Positions 37,006-45,540 of a stretch of 64,000 bases of DNA are shown piece after piece. The notes under the pieces were generated by a model. The model did no database searches, was not told where the DNA came from, and saw nothing but the letters and a program-made list of their open reading frames with translations. This DNA comes from Olivibacter sp036959255. GTDB taxonomy: Bacteria > Bacteroidota > Bacteroidia > Sphingobacteriales > Sphingobacteriaceae. Location: the NCBI RefSeq assembly GCF_036959255.1, contig NZ_JAWMTI010000006.1:248001-312000 (forward strand). Direction: 5' to 3'. Position 1 is the first letter of the stretch. Each line of letters starts with the position of its first letter. The position numbers and the translations under genes were made by a program.

Positions 37006-37884
37006 ATGATTTTAGTTACGGGAGCAACGGGCCGGTTCGGCTCAAAAGCGGTTGAGCATTTATTGAAAAATGGAGTACATCCTTCGGAAATTTCCATTTT
37101 GGTCAGAGATGCAGCTGCAGCAGGTCACTTAAAAGAACGGGGTGTTCAGGTAAGAGAAGGTGATTATGCCGATCATACGTCTATGGTAAAAGCCTTTCAA
37201 GATGTGGAGAGATTGTTATTGGTTTCCAGCAATGATAGAGGGGCCATTGAAAACCGTACGCAGCATCACAAAAATGCAATCAGGGCTGCTAAGGAAGCAG
37301 GCGTAAAACATCTTGTATATACTTCCTTTGTAAGAAAACCAGGGTTTGAAGGTTCGTCCATAAGCGGCTTTCAAAATTCGCATGTTGAGTCCGAGCAGTA
37401 TTTAAAGGAAAGTGGCATGGAATACACGATACTTCAGAACGGTATTTATGCTGAAATGATTCCGGTATTTATCGGAGATAAAGTCGCTGAAAACGGAACA
37501 ATCGTGTTTCCTGCAGAGGAAGGAAAAGCAGGCTGGGCGCTTCGGGAAGAGTTAGCGGAAGCCGCTGCCAACGTTTTAACTACCGACGGGCATAACGGTA
37601 AAACTTATACACTGACCCATACCGAATCGGTTGGTTTTAAAACCATAGCCGGGGAAATTTCCGCAGTATTGGGCCGGGATATCCATTATAAATCTCCCGA
37701 AATGGGTGAATTTAAAACAATGCTGGAAAATGCCGGCGTTCCGCAGCTATATATTGGCATGTTTGCCATGTGGGCCGCAGCGCTGGCAGAGCACAGCCTG
37801 GATAAAAATGATGAAGCATTGACCATGTTATTGGGCAGAAAGCCAACATCCGTCCGTGAATTTGTAGAACAGATTTACAGCTGA
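37006..37884 (+). CDS. NmrA-like NAD(P)H:quinone reductase (QorB-like)
   Basis: The protein has 292 residues. It is an atypical SDR with the glycine motif TGATGRFG (residues 5-12) and no catalytic YxxxK, plus VKHLVYTSFVRK, YTILQNGIYAEMIP and a terminal GRKPTSVREFVEQ, all characteristic of the QorB/NmrA branch. It reduces quinones with NAD(P)H or senses the cofactor. It is downstream of the azoreductase and probably under the same HxlR control. Confidence 0.87.
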   Translation: MILVTGATGRFGSKAVEHLLKNGVHPSEISILVRDAAAAGHLKERGVQVREGDYADHTSMVKAFQDVERLLLVSSNDRGAIENRTQHHKNAIRAAKEAGVKHLVYTSFVRKPGFEGSSISGFQNSHVESEQYLKESGMEYTILQNGIYAEMIPVFIGDKVAENGTIVFPAEEGKAGWALREELAEAAANVLTTDGHNGKTYTLTHTESVGFKTIAGEISAVLGRDIHYKSPEMGEFKTMLENAGVPQLYIGMFAMWAAALAEHSLDKNDEALTMLLGRKPTSVREFVEQIYS

Positions 37885-37985
37885 CCTGCTCTCTATCGAA
37901 ACCTTGAAGAAAAGTGTTGTCAGATTTTGACAGCACTTATAAGGTAGTAAATGATTTCTCTCATGATATCAGATAGTCAGTTATT

Positions 37986-38140
37986 TCATTTTTCTTTACA
38001 ACGGCACCAATAATGCACTGATCCACATAAGCCATCAACGGCATTGAGCTCTCCAGCAACATTATCATAATCCTTCAGCCAGAATTTGGCCTCCGAACGT
38101 AGCAAGCGAATTGGTGGCAGAATAACGCTATTATACTTCT
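37986..38140 (-). pseudogene. Remnant with SusD-like C-terminal fragment
   Basis: On the minus strand a frame reads SVILPPI then LLRSEAKFWLKDYDNVAGELN and stops at 37986-37988. The 26 bases at 38109-38134 match 131-156, inside the first SusD gene, with two differences, and encode the same NSIILPPI-type segment. No start, signal or full domain is left, so this looks like the decayed end of a SusD-type gene, possibly fused to unrelated sequence. Confidence 0.35.
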
Positions 38141-38616
38141 AAAGCCAGAAACTTATAAGGAACAGAAAAGTCCAGCAGGCTAATAATTTCACCTTCTTTT
38201 GCGTAAGCTATTGACCTCGCAAGGGATGAATTTTCAACTACAGATTGATACCCTTTGGGAGTTCGGTTGCGAAGAGATAGTGCTAAATGTAATTTTAGGC
38301 TTTCCAGTAGTGCCCGAAGCTTCACCAAGATTCCAGGTTGCACCGTCGGATTCTCATTATAATTCTTTAGTACAAAAAAAAGTCCACTATATTAGTATAT
38401 TTTTTGCCGCAAAAAAGTATTCAATAAATCAATTAAAAAGCTGCCAACGTAAATACTACAGGTGCAATTAAACCTTCATTAAGCATTAGATGACACATTG
38501 AATGTGCATTATTTATTTCCAGATAGGCAAAAAATATGTCTCTTTTAAAGGCAGATGAACACATTATACATATTAAGGATCGATGCAATTTGTAGATCAA
38601 TCTTTCTTGTCATATG

Positions 38617-38646
38617 CATACAGATCATGCGCGCATGATCTGTATG
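38617..38646. terminator. Perfect 30-bp palindrome after sulfatase
   Basis: CATACAGATCATGCG is followed directly by its exact reverse complement (38617-38631 and 38632-38646). It lies 12 bases beyond the sulfatase stop. No U-run follows on the minus strand. It may terminate or stabilise the transcript end, or act as a DNA site. Confidence 0.45.
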
Positions 38647-38658
38647 AAATATGTTTTG

Positions 38659-40317
38659 TCAAATTTGCTGCGAAAAGACGGTAGCGGCTTCTTTATCCTG
38701 GTACTGGTCAATTAACTTTTTCAACTTACCTTTTAATTCGTCAACCGTGGCTCGGTACGCTTTATCCTCATAAATATTATGAAGTTCTTGTGGGTCTTTT
38801 TCCAGGTCATATAACTCCCAAGCGTTTTGCCCTTTGTAAAAGCGAACCAGTTTGTAACGTTCTGTGGTAAGTCCAAAGTGGGGGGAAACATGATGAGGTT
38901 GTGGAAATTCATAATAATGATAGTAGCTCGCCTCGCGAGTTTTCACGTTCTTTCCATTGGCCTGCAATACAGGCAGAAAAGATTGCCCCTGAATATCTTT
39001 TGGAACCGCCACACCTGCAATTTCAAGCAAAGTAGGTGCCCAATCGATATTCAACACATGCTGATCAATCCTCGTTCCCGGTTTCACTATGCCTGGATAA
39101 CGGATAACAAAGGGAGTTTTTAATGATTCCTGATAGATAAACCGTTTATCAAACCAGCCGTGCTCACCCAGATAAAAGCCCTGATCCGACCCGTAAATAA
39201 CAATGGTATTTTCTGCCAGACCTTTCTCATCCAAATAGGCCAATAGTTTTCCTATATTTCGATCCAATGCATTCGCGGTGGAGAGATAATCTTTTATATA
39301 ACGTTGGTATTTCCATTCGGCAAGGGCCTTTCCACTTAGTTTTTTCGCGTCAAATTCCTTCGAGATCTTATTATAATAAGTACTGAATTTTTTTAGCTGC
39401 TCGTCTGTTAGTCGACGGTAAACCCCTCTGCGCAAGTATTCATCAATTTGCTGTTCCTGCTCAGAAGTCAATTTTTCATTGCCAAAGAATTTTTGTTTGA
39501 TCTCTTCTTTCTGCTTTTGCAGATCTTTTTCATTTAATTCGTAGTCTATGTGTACTTTCAAATCTTCCTTTAAACGCATTGTCTTTTCAACGGTCATATC
39601 CTGATCGGCCGCTGCTTTTCTTCCTACATAGTTATCATAAAAGGTTTCAGGTAGAGGAAAATTAATACTATCATAAGCCCCCAAGTCTTCCAGATCCGGT
39701 AGCCATTCCCGGTGCGTTGCCTTCTCTCCCACCACAAGGAAAAATGGTTTATCCGTATCCCGCCCGTCCAACCAGTCAGTTGCCAAATCTGTGATAATAT
39801 TAGTCACATATCCTTCTATCCGTGTAGTATCATTCGCTTGGTTAATAAAATCAGGGTTGTAATAATGTCCTTGTCCGGGCAGAATATTCCAATAATCAAA
39901 GGCGTCACCGGGCAATGTTCCCAAATGCCATTTCCCAACCCAAGCGGTTTGGTAGTCGGCCTGTTTTAGTAAACGACTAAACAGTTGTTGCTCTACGTTG
40001 AATTTTCCTTCATTGGCGAAATAACCATTTTCATGGCTGTATTTACCCGTCAGTAGATTCGCTCTACTGGGCCCACAGATAGAATTTGTCACCAAGAAAT
40101 TATTAAAGATAGCACCTTCCCTTGCAATGCGGTCGATGTTAGGTGTATGGGCATATTTACTACCATACGCACCGATCGCTTGGTAAGCGTGATCGTCCGA
40201 AAAAATGAATATAATATTTGGCTTTTTTGGTCTATCATCCGATTTTTTCGCGTGTTGATTACAACTAACCAAAGCGATCCCGAAGGCTAGCAAACAGAGA
40301 TTAATTTTATTTACCAT
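38659..40317 (-). CDS. Sulfatase lipoprotein, N-acetylglucosamine-6-sulfatase-like
   Basis: The product has 552 residues from the ATG at 40317 (MVNKINLCLL), preferred because it begins a clean lipoprotein signal (FGIALVSC, Cys19). Core motifs are FSDDH (metal), CGPSR with catalytic Cys81, GKWHLG, and GSDQGFYLGEHGWFDKRFIY. That last segment is typical of S1_11 GlcNAc-6-O-sulfatase-like enzymes. A charged helical stretch at about residues 230-330 (rich in Lys and Glu) is longer than in many relatives. It is anchored by lipid and encoded 36 bases after SusD in a SusC-SusD-sulfatase operon. It needs formylglycine maturation from elsewhere. The substrate is inferred by family only. Confidence 0.88.
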   Translation of the reverse strand: MVNKINLCLLAFGIALVSCNQHAKKSDDRPKKPNIIFIFSDDHAYQAIGAYGSKYAHTPNIDRIAREGAIFNNFLVTNSICGPSRANLLTGKYSHENGYFANEGKFNVEQQLFSRLLKQADYQTAWVGKWHLGTLPGDAFDYWNILPGQGHYYNPDFINQANDTTRIEGYVTNIITDLATDWLDGRDTDKPFFLVVGEKATHREWLPDLEDLGAYDSINFPLPETFYDNYVGRKAAADQDMTVEKTMRLKEDLKVHIDYELNEKDLQKQKEEIKQKFFGNEKLTSEQEQQIDEYLRRGVYRRLTDEQLKKFSTYYNKISKEFDAKKLSGKALAEWKYQRYIKDYLSTANALDRNIGKLLAYLDEKGLAENTIVIYGSDQGFYLGEHGWFDKRFIYQESLKTPFVIRYPGIVKPGTRIDQHVLNIDWAPTLLEIAGVAVPKDIQGQSFLPVLQANGKNVKTREASYYHYYEFPQPHHVSPHFGLTTERYKLVRFYKGQNAWELYDLEKDPQELHNIYEDKAYRATVDELKGKLKKLIDQYQDKEAATVFSQQI

Positions 40318-40353
40318 AATTTTATTTGTTATTGAATTGTACATTCTAAATCG

Positions 40354-41820
40354 TTAATTCGCATATCCCGGATTTTGCGTTAATAATTTGTTAACGTCCA
40401 GTTCACGCTGCGGTAAAGGAAATAAATTGTGGTAATCTTTCACGTCTTGTATCCCTTTCTTTTGCATTACTTCCTGCAATTTCCCGGTCCGTACCAAGTC
40501 AAACCATCGAATCCCTTCGAAACCAAACTCCCATCGACGTTCGTCCAATATAGCTTCCCTGAATTGAGATTGGCTTAAGTTTCTAAGATCAACAGCGGGG
40601 TCCGTCCGATCCACGGGTAAACCGTAAGCACGTCTTCGTACCCGGTTGATCGCGTTATATGCTTCATCGCCGGGTCCCTCTAATTCATTCGATGCCTCGG
40701 CAGCAATAAGCAACACTTCAGCATAACGAATAACCGCATAATTAAGATTACCTTCCCCTAATGTGCTGATGGCGGCAGGGTCAAAATATTTATACCAGTG
40801 TGGCTTAAAAGTCACCTTTCCCGCTCCAGCATCATATTCCGTAAAAAAAGTACGATTGCGTCGTAAATCACCCGGAAGGAAACTGTTGTAAAACTCCTCT
40901 GTAGGCACATCTGCGCTATTTCCCGCTACGGTGCCTCCACCAGGCAAAGGAATTGTGGCCCTCGGCAGGAACAGGGCAAGTCCGAAGCCGTTACCGGTAC
41001 CCGTCATGCCTTTATTTTGCACAGCAAACAAAAATTCGCGATTCTGCTTATTTTCCGGTGTAAAAAGATCAAAATAACTTTCTTCCAGTCCATAACCCGA
41101 CAGGTTTAACGTTTCCTCTGCTTTACTTTTCGCAAGTGCATAGTTCTTCCTTGTCAGGTAAACAGAAGCCAGAAGCGCCTTGGCAGATGCCTTAGTGGCA
41201 CGGCCGTTATTTGCCGAGCTGTTCGCTTCGTCCAAATACTCCTCAGCAAAAGTTAGGTCAGCAACAATTTGTTGATATATCTCCTCTGCGGGGCTCCTGG
41301 CAATATTCACTTCGTTCAAGGAAGTTGCCTGGTGCAGCACCAGCGGCACATCGCCGAACAATCGTACCAAGTTATAATACAGTAACGCTCTTATAAAACG
41401 GACCTCTCCCAACAGGCGATTTTTCTTTGCCACATTAAAGCTGATTGCAGGGATGTTATCGATTGCTGCATTTGAATTTTTTATAGCGGTATAATGCCCC
41501 GTATACACTGCATTTATCCGATCATTTACCGGTCCGAAAGTAAAAGCATCCAAGGCAAATATATTTGCATTGGCTACCCCTACACCGCAGGTTGCGTTAT
41601 CCGTGGGTAGTTCTGCCAATAAATAAACACCTCGGTAATAGATATCCCATTGGTTGTTCAGTAAGTCGTAAGCCGCAACAACCGCCGCATCTGCATCTGC
41701 TTCGGTCTTATAGAAGTTACCGACCGTCATATCCGATCTTGCGTCCTCTTCCAAAAAGTCCTTACAAGAGGTCATCAACAGACCACTAACAATGCTTAAA
41801 ATATATACTATGGTTTTCAT
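40354..41820 (-). CDS. SusD/RagB-family outer-membrane lipoprotein
   Basis: The protein has 488 residues. A lipoprotein signal (VSGLLMTSC) is followed by KDFLEEDARSDMTVGNFYKTEADADAAVVAAYD, FIRALLYYNLVRLFGDVPLVL, VIRYAEVLLIAAEASNEL, ILDERRWEFGFEGIRWFDLVRTGKL and the terminal LTQNPGYAN. This is a textbook RagB-type SusD. It starts 17 bases after its SusC and is followed by the S1_11-like sulfatase, so a 6-O-sulfated amino sugar or its oligomer is a reasonable ligand guess. Confidence 0.93.
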   Translation of the reverse strand: MKTIVYILSIVSGLLMTSCKDFLEEDARSDMTVGNFYKTEADADAAVVAAYDLLNNQWDIYYRGVYLLAELPTDNATCGVGVANANIFALDAFTFGPVNDRINAVYTGHYTAIKNSNAAIDNIPAISFNVAKKNRLLGEVRFIRALLYYNLVRLFGDVPLVLHQATSLNEVNIARSPAEEIYQQIVADLTFAEEYLDEANSSANNGRATKASAKALLASVYLTRKNYALAKSKAEETLNLSGYGLEESYFDLFTPENKQNREFLFAVQNKGMTGTGNGFGLALFLPRATIPLPGGGTVAGNSADVPTEEFYNSFLPGDLRRNRTFFTEYDAGAGKVTFKPHWYKYFDPAAISTLGEGNLNYAVIRYAEVLLIAAEASNELEGPGDEAYNAINRVRRRAYGLPVDRTDPAVDLRNLSQSQFREAILDERRWEFGFEGIRWFDLVRTGKLQEVMQKKGIQDVKDYHNLFPLPQRELDVNKLLTQNPGYAN

Positions 41821-41837
41821 CTTATATTTATTTCGTT

Positions 41838-44800
41838 TTAAAAATTCACTGCCAAACCAAATAGCCAGGTTTTCGCACTTGGATAAGCATCCGAATCGAT
41901 ACCCCGAAGAATATTATTTTGCCCGCTCTGATTGACTTCCGGATCATAGCCGGTATAATCTGTCCAGGTCCAAAGATTGAGCGCCGATACGTAAATACGC
42001 AACTGTTCGATAGCGCTTCTTTTGAATAAATCCTTACTGAATGTATAACCAAGTGTCGCAGTGCCCAGTCGTAAATAAGATCCGCTCTCCAACTGGGCGT
42101 CCGAAAAGAGAAAGGCTCTGCTCAGATTTGCGCGGGGAATACTGTTACTGGGATTTTCCGGTGTCCAGCGCTCCGCTACCCTTGCTGAACTATTCTTTTG
42201 CCCCGTGGGTAAATCCAGTTCGGTTCGTGTGCTGTTTAAAATTTTATTTCCGTACACCCAATTAAAGAAAAGACTAAGGTCAAAATGCTTATAAGACAAT
42301 TGATGCGTCATTCCGCCAAAATGTTTTGGTTGTGCGGAACCCAGAAAAGTTCTATCACGTGCATCCAGCACACCATCACCATTGAGATCAACATATTTTC
42401 GGTCACCAGGCAACGCATTTGGTTGAGGACTATTGGCAATGTCGTCATTTAATTGAAAAATCCCCTGACTCACATAACCATAAAAGCTATTAAGAGCTTC
42501 GCCCGGCCGGATCACGATCGGATCATTCAGTTTTAAATATCCATTGATTTCACCGGTCAATATTTCGCTAACCGGGCCCAGGTCTAACACCTTGTTTCGG
42601 TTGAAGGCGATATTTGCATTAGCGGACCATTTGAAAGCTCCCTCGATAATATTAGCTTGCAGCGCTAACTCCAAACCTTTATTCTCCATACTCCCGATGT
42701 TTTGCAGTGCGGAACTAAAGCCACTGGACCAAGGTACATTGACCCAGAGCAACATGTCTTTCGTCTTTTTATAATATAGATCTGCCGTTAAGTTAATCCG
42801 TCCCTGCAAAAAGCCGACATCTAAACCTATATCGAACTGCGAAGTAGACTCCCACTTTAAATCTGGGTTCGCTATATTGCTCGGTGAAAAACCTTTTACA
42901 ACGTTATCACCGATGATATAACTCATCGAACCCAAGCGTGCCAAGGATTGGTAACTATCGATTTCCTGGTTTCCCGTACGCCCATAACTTGCACGGAGTT
43001 TCAGTTCACTGAAAGTATGTAGATTCTTAATAAAGTTCTCCTCACTTAATTTATAAGCTAATGCTCCCGAGGGAAAAAATCCATAACGATTATTGATACC
43101 AAATTTAGAAGAACCGTCAACCCGTCCGGTTAAGGTTAATAATAACTTATCTTGATAACCGTAATTGGCTCTACCGATCCATGAAAGTAAACTCCAATTA
43201 TTCACATTTGTAATAGGAGCATTGATAAGCGAGCCAGCTCCCAGATTATCCGGTCCTAACAGATCATTAACAAAACCAGAAGCGGAAGCAAGCACCAGCT
43301 CCCGCTCGTATTTCTGGGCGGTAAAACCCGCTAATAAGTTTAACTCATGTTCATCGAAACGGTGTTGATAGCTGAGCGTATTTTCGTTCAAAATCGAATA
43401 AGCATTAACAGTTCCAACCCTGCCTAGCCCCTGTACGTTGTAACCTGCTAAGGTCGTCCTTGGTGCATAGTAATTCTCTTTGTTATTCAAAATGTCGGCG
43501 CCGATAGAAGTTTTGAAATGTAAACCATCCAAAAGTTCGTATTCAGCAAAAACATTTCCCAGGGTTCTGTAGCTCCTCGTCCGATTTGTTAATTCGCGAG
43601 CGGTGGCTACGGGATTTCCCATCGGAATGCCCCGATCATTCTCCAACACATAACTACCGTTCGCCTGGTATACCGGTAATATCGGAGAAAATGCCAATGC
43701 CGATTGTACCACACCAATCGTTCCCTCGCCACCGTTCGTTGCACTCAACGCCTGATTTGCATCTGAGCGACTGCTGGTCAGGTGCAAACCAAAAGTCAAT
43801 TTGTCAGTTGCCTTTTTTTCGAAATTAAAACGAGCAGCATATCTTTTAAAATTCGAATTGATAATTATTCCTTGTTGGTTAAAGTAATTCAGGGAAAAAG
43901 CGTACTTTGTTTTTTCATCGCCTCCCGAAGAACCTAATTGATAATTTTGCATGGGTGCAGTACGAAAAATTTCGTTCTGCCAGTCAGTGCCCTCACCAAA
44001 AGAGGCGATCTGCTCTATACTGTAAACCTCGCGCCCGTTCGCATCGTTTACCAATTGTGCAAATTCTGTTGCATTCAACAAATCAAGAGTTTTACGCACT
44101 TTTTGCGAGCCATAATAAGCATTAAATTGAAATTTATTTCTGCCCGCTTGTCCCTGCTTTGTTGTGATGAGTACAACGCCATTTGCGCCCCTCGAACCAT
44201 AAATTGCTGCTGCGGAAGCATCCTTTAATACCTCCATGGAAACAATATCATCGGGATTTAGTAAGGATAGTGCATTCGTGGCCGGCCCAACCGTCGCGCC
44301 TGCACTACTGCCATCATTGTCGTTATACACCGGAAAACCATCAATCACATAGAGTGGCTCGCTTCCGGTATTAACCGAATTACTGCCTCTAATGCGAATA
44401 CTGGTAGCCCCTCCTGGCTGATTTGATGTAGTCGTTACCTGAACACCTGAAGCGCGTCCACGTATTGCCTGATCAAAAGACGCCGCCGGAGTTTCTTTGA
44501 TGGCATCTGCGGCAATGGAAGATACTGACCCCGTTAAATCGGCTCGTTTCTGCGTACCGTAACCAACTACAACCACATCTTCGAGCTGATTGAGGTTGGG
44601 CTCCAGAAGAATATCTATTGGACTTTTATTTACCACCAATTCTTGTGTCTGGTAACCAAGGTAATTTACAATTAAGGTGTAGGGGAATTTTTGCCCCGTA
44701 ACAAACTGAAAGCCCCCCTGTTCGTCTGTACTGGCTTTGTGCGTAGTTCCCTTGATCAATACAGTAGCACCGGCTAGTGTTTCTTGCGTTTTTGCGTCCT

Positions 44801-44933
44801 TTACTACACCGTAAAGCGTAGAGTTAACCAATGGTTTCATTTGTTGAGCATAGGCGTGCGTAGTAAACAAAAAAAATACCGTACTATATAAAAGTAGTAT
44901 AAAATTGGTACGACTGTAAAATTTGTTTGCCAT
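41838..44933 (-). CDS. SusC/RagA-family TonB-dependent outer-membrane transporter
   Basis: The product has 1031 residues from the ATG at 44933 (MANKFYSRTN), chosen because it directly precedes the signal segment ending THAYAQQ; an in-frame ATG at 45044 adds 37 unlikely residues. The shared N-terminal module is present (GTTHKASTDEQGGFQFVTGQ). The plug reads VVVGYGTQKRADLTGSVSSI and NPDDIVSMEVLKDASAAAIYG, and the barrel ends GLAVNF. It heads the SusC-SusD-sulfatase operon. The shared palindrome lies 250 bases upstream at 45184-45200. Confidence 0.93.
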   Translation of the reverse strand: MANKFYSRTNFILLLYSTVFFLFTTHAYAQQMKPLVNSTLYGVVKDAKTQETLAGATVLIKGTTHKASTDEQGGFQFVTGQKFPYTLIVNYLGYQTQELVVNKSPIDILLEPNLNQLEDVVVVGYGTQKRADLTGSVSSIAADAIKETPAASFDQAIRGRASGVQVTTTSNQPGGATSIRIRGSNSVNTGSEPLYVIDGFPVYNDNDGSSAGATVGPATNALSLLNPDDIVSMEVLKDASAAAIYGSRGANGVVLITTKQGQAGRNKFQFNAYYGSQKVRKTLDLLNATEFAQLVNDANGREVYSIEQIASFGEGTDWQNEIFRTAPMQNYQLGSSGGDEKTKYAFSLNYFNQQGIIINSNFKRYAARFNFEKKATDKLTFGLHLTSSRSDANQALSATNGGEGTIGVVQSALAFSPILPVYQANGSYVLENDRGIPMGNPVATARELTNRTRSYRTLGNVFAEYELLDGLHFKTSIGADILNNKENYYAPRTTLAGYNVQGLGRVGTVNAYSILNENTLSYQHRFDEHELNLLAGFTAQKYERELVLASASGFVNDLLGPDNLGAGSLINAPITNVNNWSLLSWIGRANYGYQDKLLLTLTGRVDGSSKFGINNRYGFFPSGALAYKLSEENFIKNLHTFSELKLRASYGRTGNQEIDSYQSLARLGSMSYIIGDNVVKGFSPSNIANPDLKWESTSQFDIGLDVGFLQGRINLTADLYYKKTKDMLLWVNVPWSSGFSSALQNIGSMENKGLELALQANIIEGAFKWSANANIAFNRNKVLDLGPVSEILTGEINGYLKLNDPIVIRPGEALNSFYGYVSQGIFQLNDDIANSPQPNALPGDRKYVDLNGDGVLDARDRTFLGSAQPKHFGGMTHQLSYKHFDLSLFFNWVYGNKILNSTRTELDLPTGQKNSSARVAERWTPENPSNSIPRANLSRAFLFSDAQLESGSYLRLGTATLGYTFSKDLFKRSAIEQLRIYVSALNLWTWTDYTGYDPEVNQSGQNNILRGIDSDAYPSAKTWLFGLAVNF

Positions 44934-45183
44934 AAAATAATGGATCATAGCGATAAGCTGAATTTTAATAATAGAAAAGAGGATAAGGATGGATTGATGT
45001 ATTTTACTGCCAAGAGCAGTAAGGCATTTTCTATGAAAAGACAAAAATCAACAACAGTTCATTTTGGGCGAACAACATGTACGGCATGCCTTATACATTA
45101 TTGTTTGCCGATTAGCATGGTATGGAATAAGAAGGTGATTGATTAAAGGCAAAATATTTGTCGTCATTTTACAATACATTAAA

Positions 45184-45200
45184 TCTATAGTTTTAGTAGA
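45184..45200 (-). promoter_or_regulatory. Shared palindromic operator, site E
   Basis: On the minus strand it reads TCTACTAAAACTATAGA, almost identical to site B. It lies 250 bases upstream of the SusC at 44933. Unlike sites A-C, no perfect TAnnTTTG is found 17-18 bases downstream. The closest is a one-base-short TATTTTG at 45156 to 45150, so the promoter here is less certain. Confidence 0.5.
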
Positions 45201-45506
45201 AAATAATACACAGCAAAAGTAAGTGAGATGAATAGAAGATAACATGAATAAAACATGCATATTTTACGAATTATTTATTCGCAATTCGAGAAGCCCGTAG
45301 ATTTGGAATACAGATTTGGATCCATTCGTTTCTTGCCGCCTGCGTTCTGTAATTGTTTGGTTCATGTATACGAGAGTCATGTATCAATATTATAATGCTA
45401 ATTTGGACCTAAAAGAGATTTCTCTTTTTCTTATTAGCGCCTATCAAATATTAATGTAGTATATGAGTGCTAGTTTCTTTCGAAGTAGCACGCTACCTCA
45501 AAGAAC

Positions 45507-45532
45507 GCGCTCGGCACTACATATCCGAGCGC
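45507..45532 (-). terminator. GC-rich hairpin after the 71-residue gene
   Basis: GCGCTCGG (45507-45514) pairs perfectly with CCGAGCGC (45525-45532). It begins 8 bases beyond the stop of the small minus-strand gene and is followed on that strand by GTTCTTTG, a weak U-run. It is a likely terminator. Confidence 0.5.
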
Positions 45533-45540
45533 CTCTGCTT

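Larger units (their letters stand above)
37885..38658. other. 774-base degenerate intergenic region
   Basis: No intact gene is supported. The left half holds a SusD-like scrap (see 37986-38140) and an unrecognised short minus-strand frame (38131-38343, 70 residues, no database-like motif seen). A weak relative of the shared palindrome is at 38383-38399. A perfect 30-bp palindrome sits at 38617-38646, just after the sulfatase stop. Confidence 0.5.
44934..45540. other. Intergenic region with operator and end hairpin
   Basis: No gene is supported. It contains a small hairpin near the SusC start (TTACTGC with GCAGTAA, about 45003-45021), the shared palindrome site E, and a GC-rich hairpin at 45507-45532 after the downstream small gene. 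Confidence 0.55.

Noticed and set aside
38199..38471. 90-codon plus-strand frame in the gap after the QorB-like gene
   Set aside because: It overlaps degenerate sequence on the other strand and has no recognisable domain.
1..44933. Classical polysaccharide utilisation locus
   Set aside because: No glycoside hydrolase, polysaccharide lyase, SusR-like or hybrid two-component regulator is present among the recognised genes.
45048..45260. 70-codon minus-strand frame upstream of a SusC
   Set aside because: It is Cys-rich and irregular, and spans the operator site; there is no coding signal.
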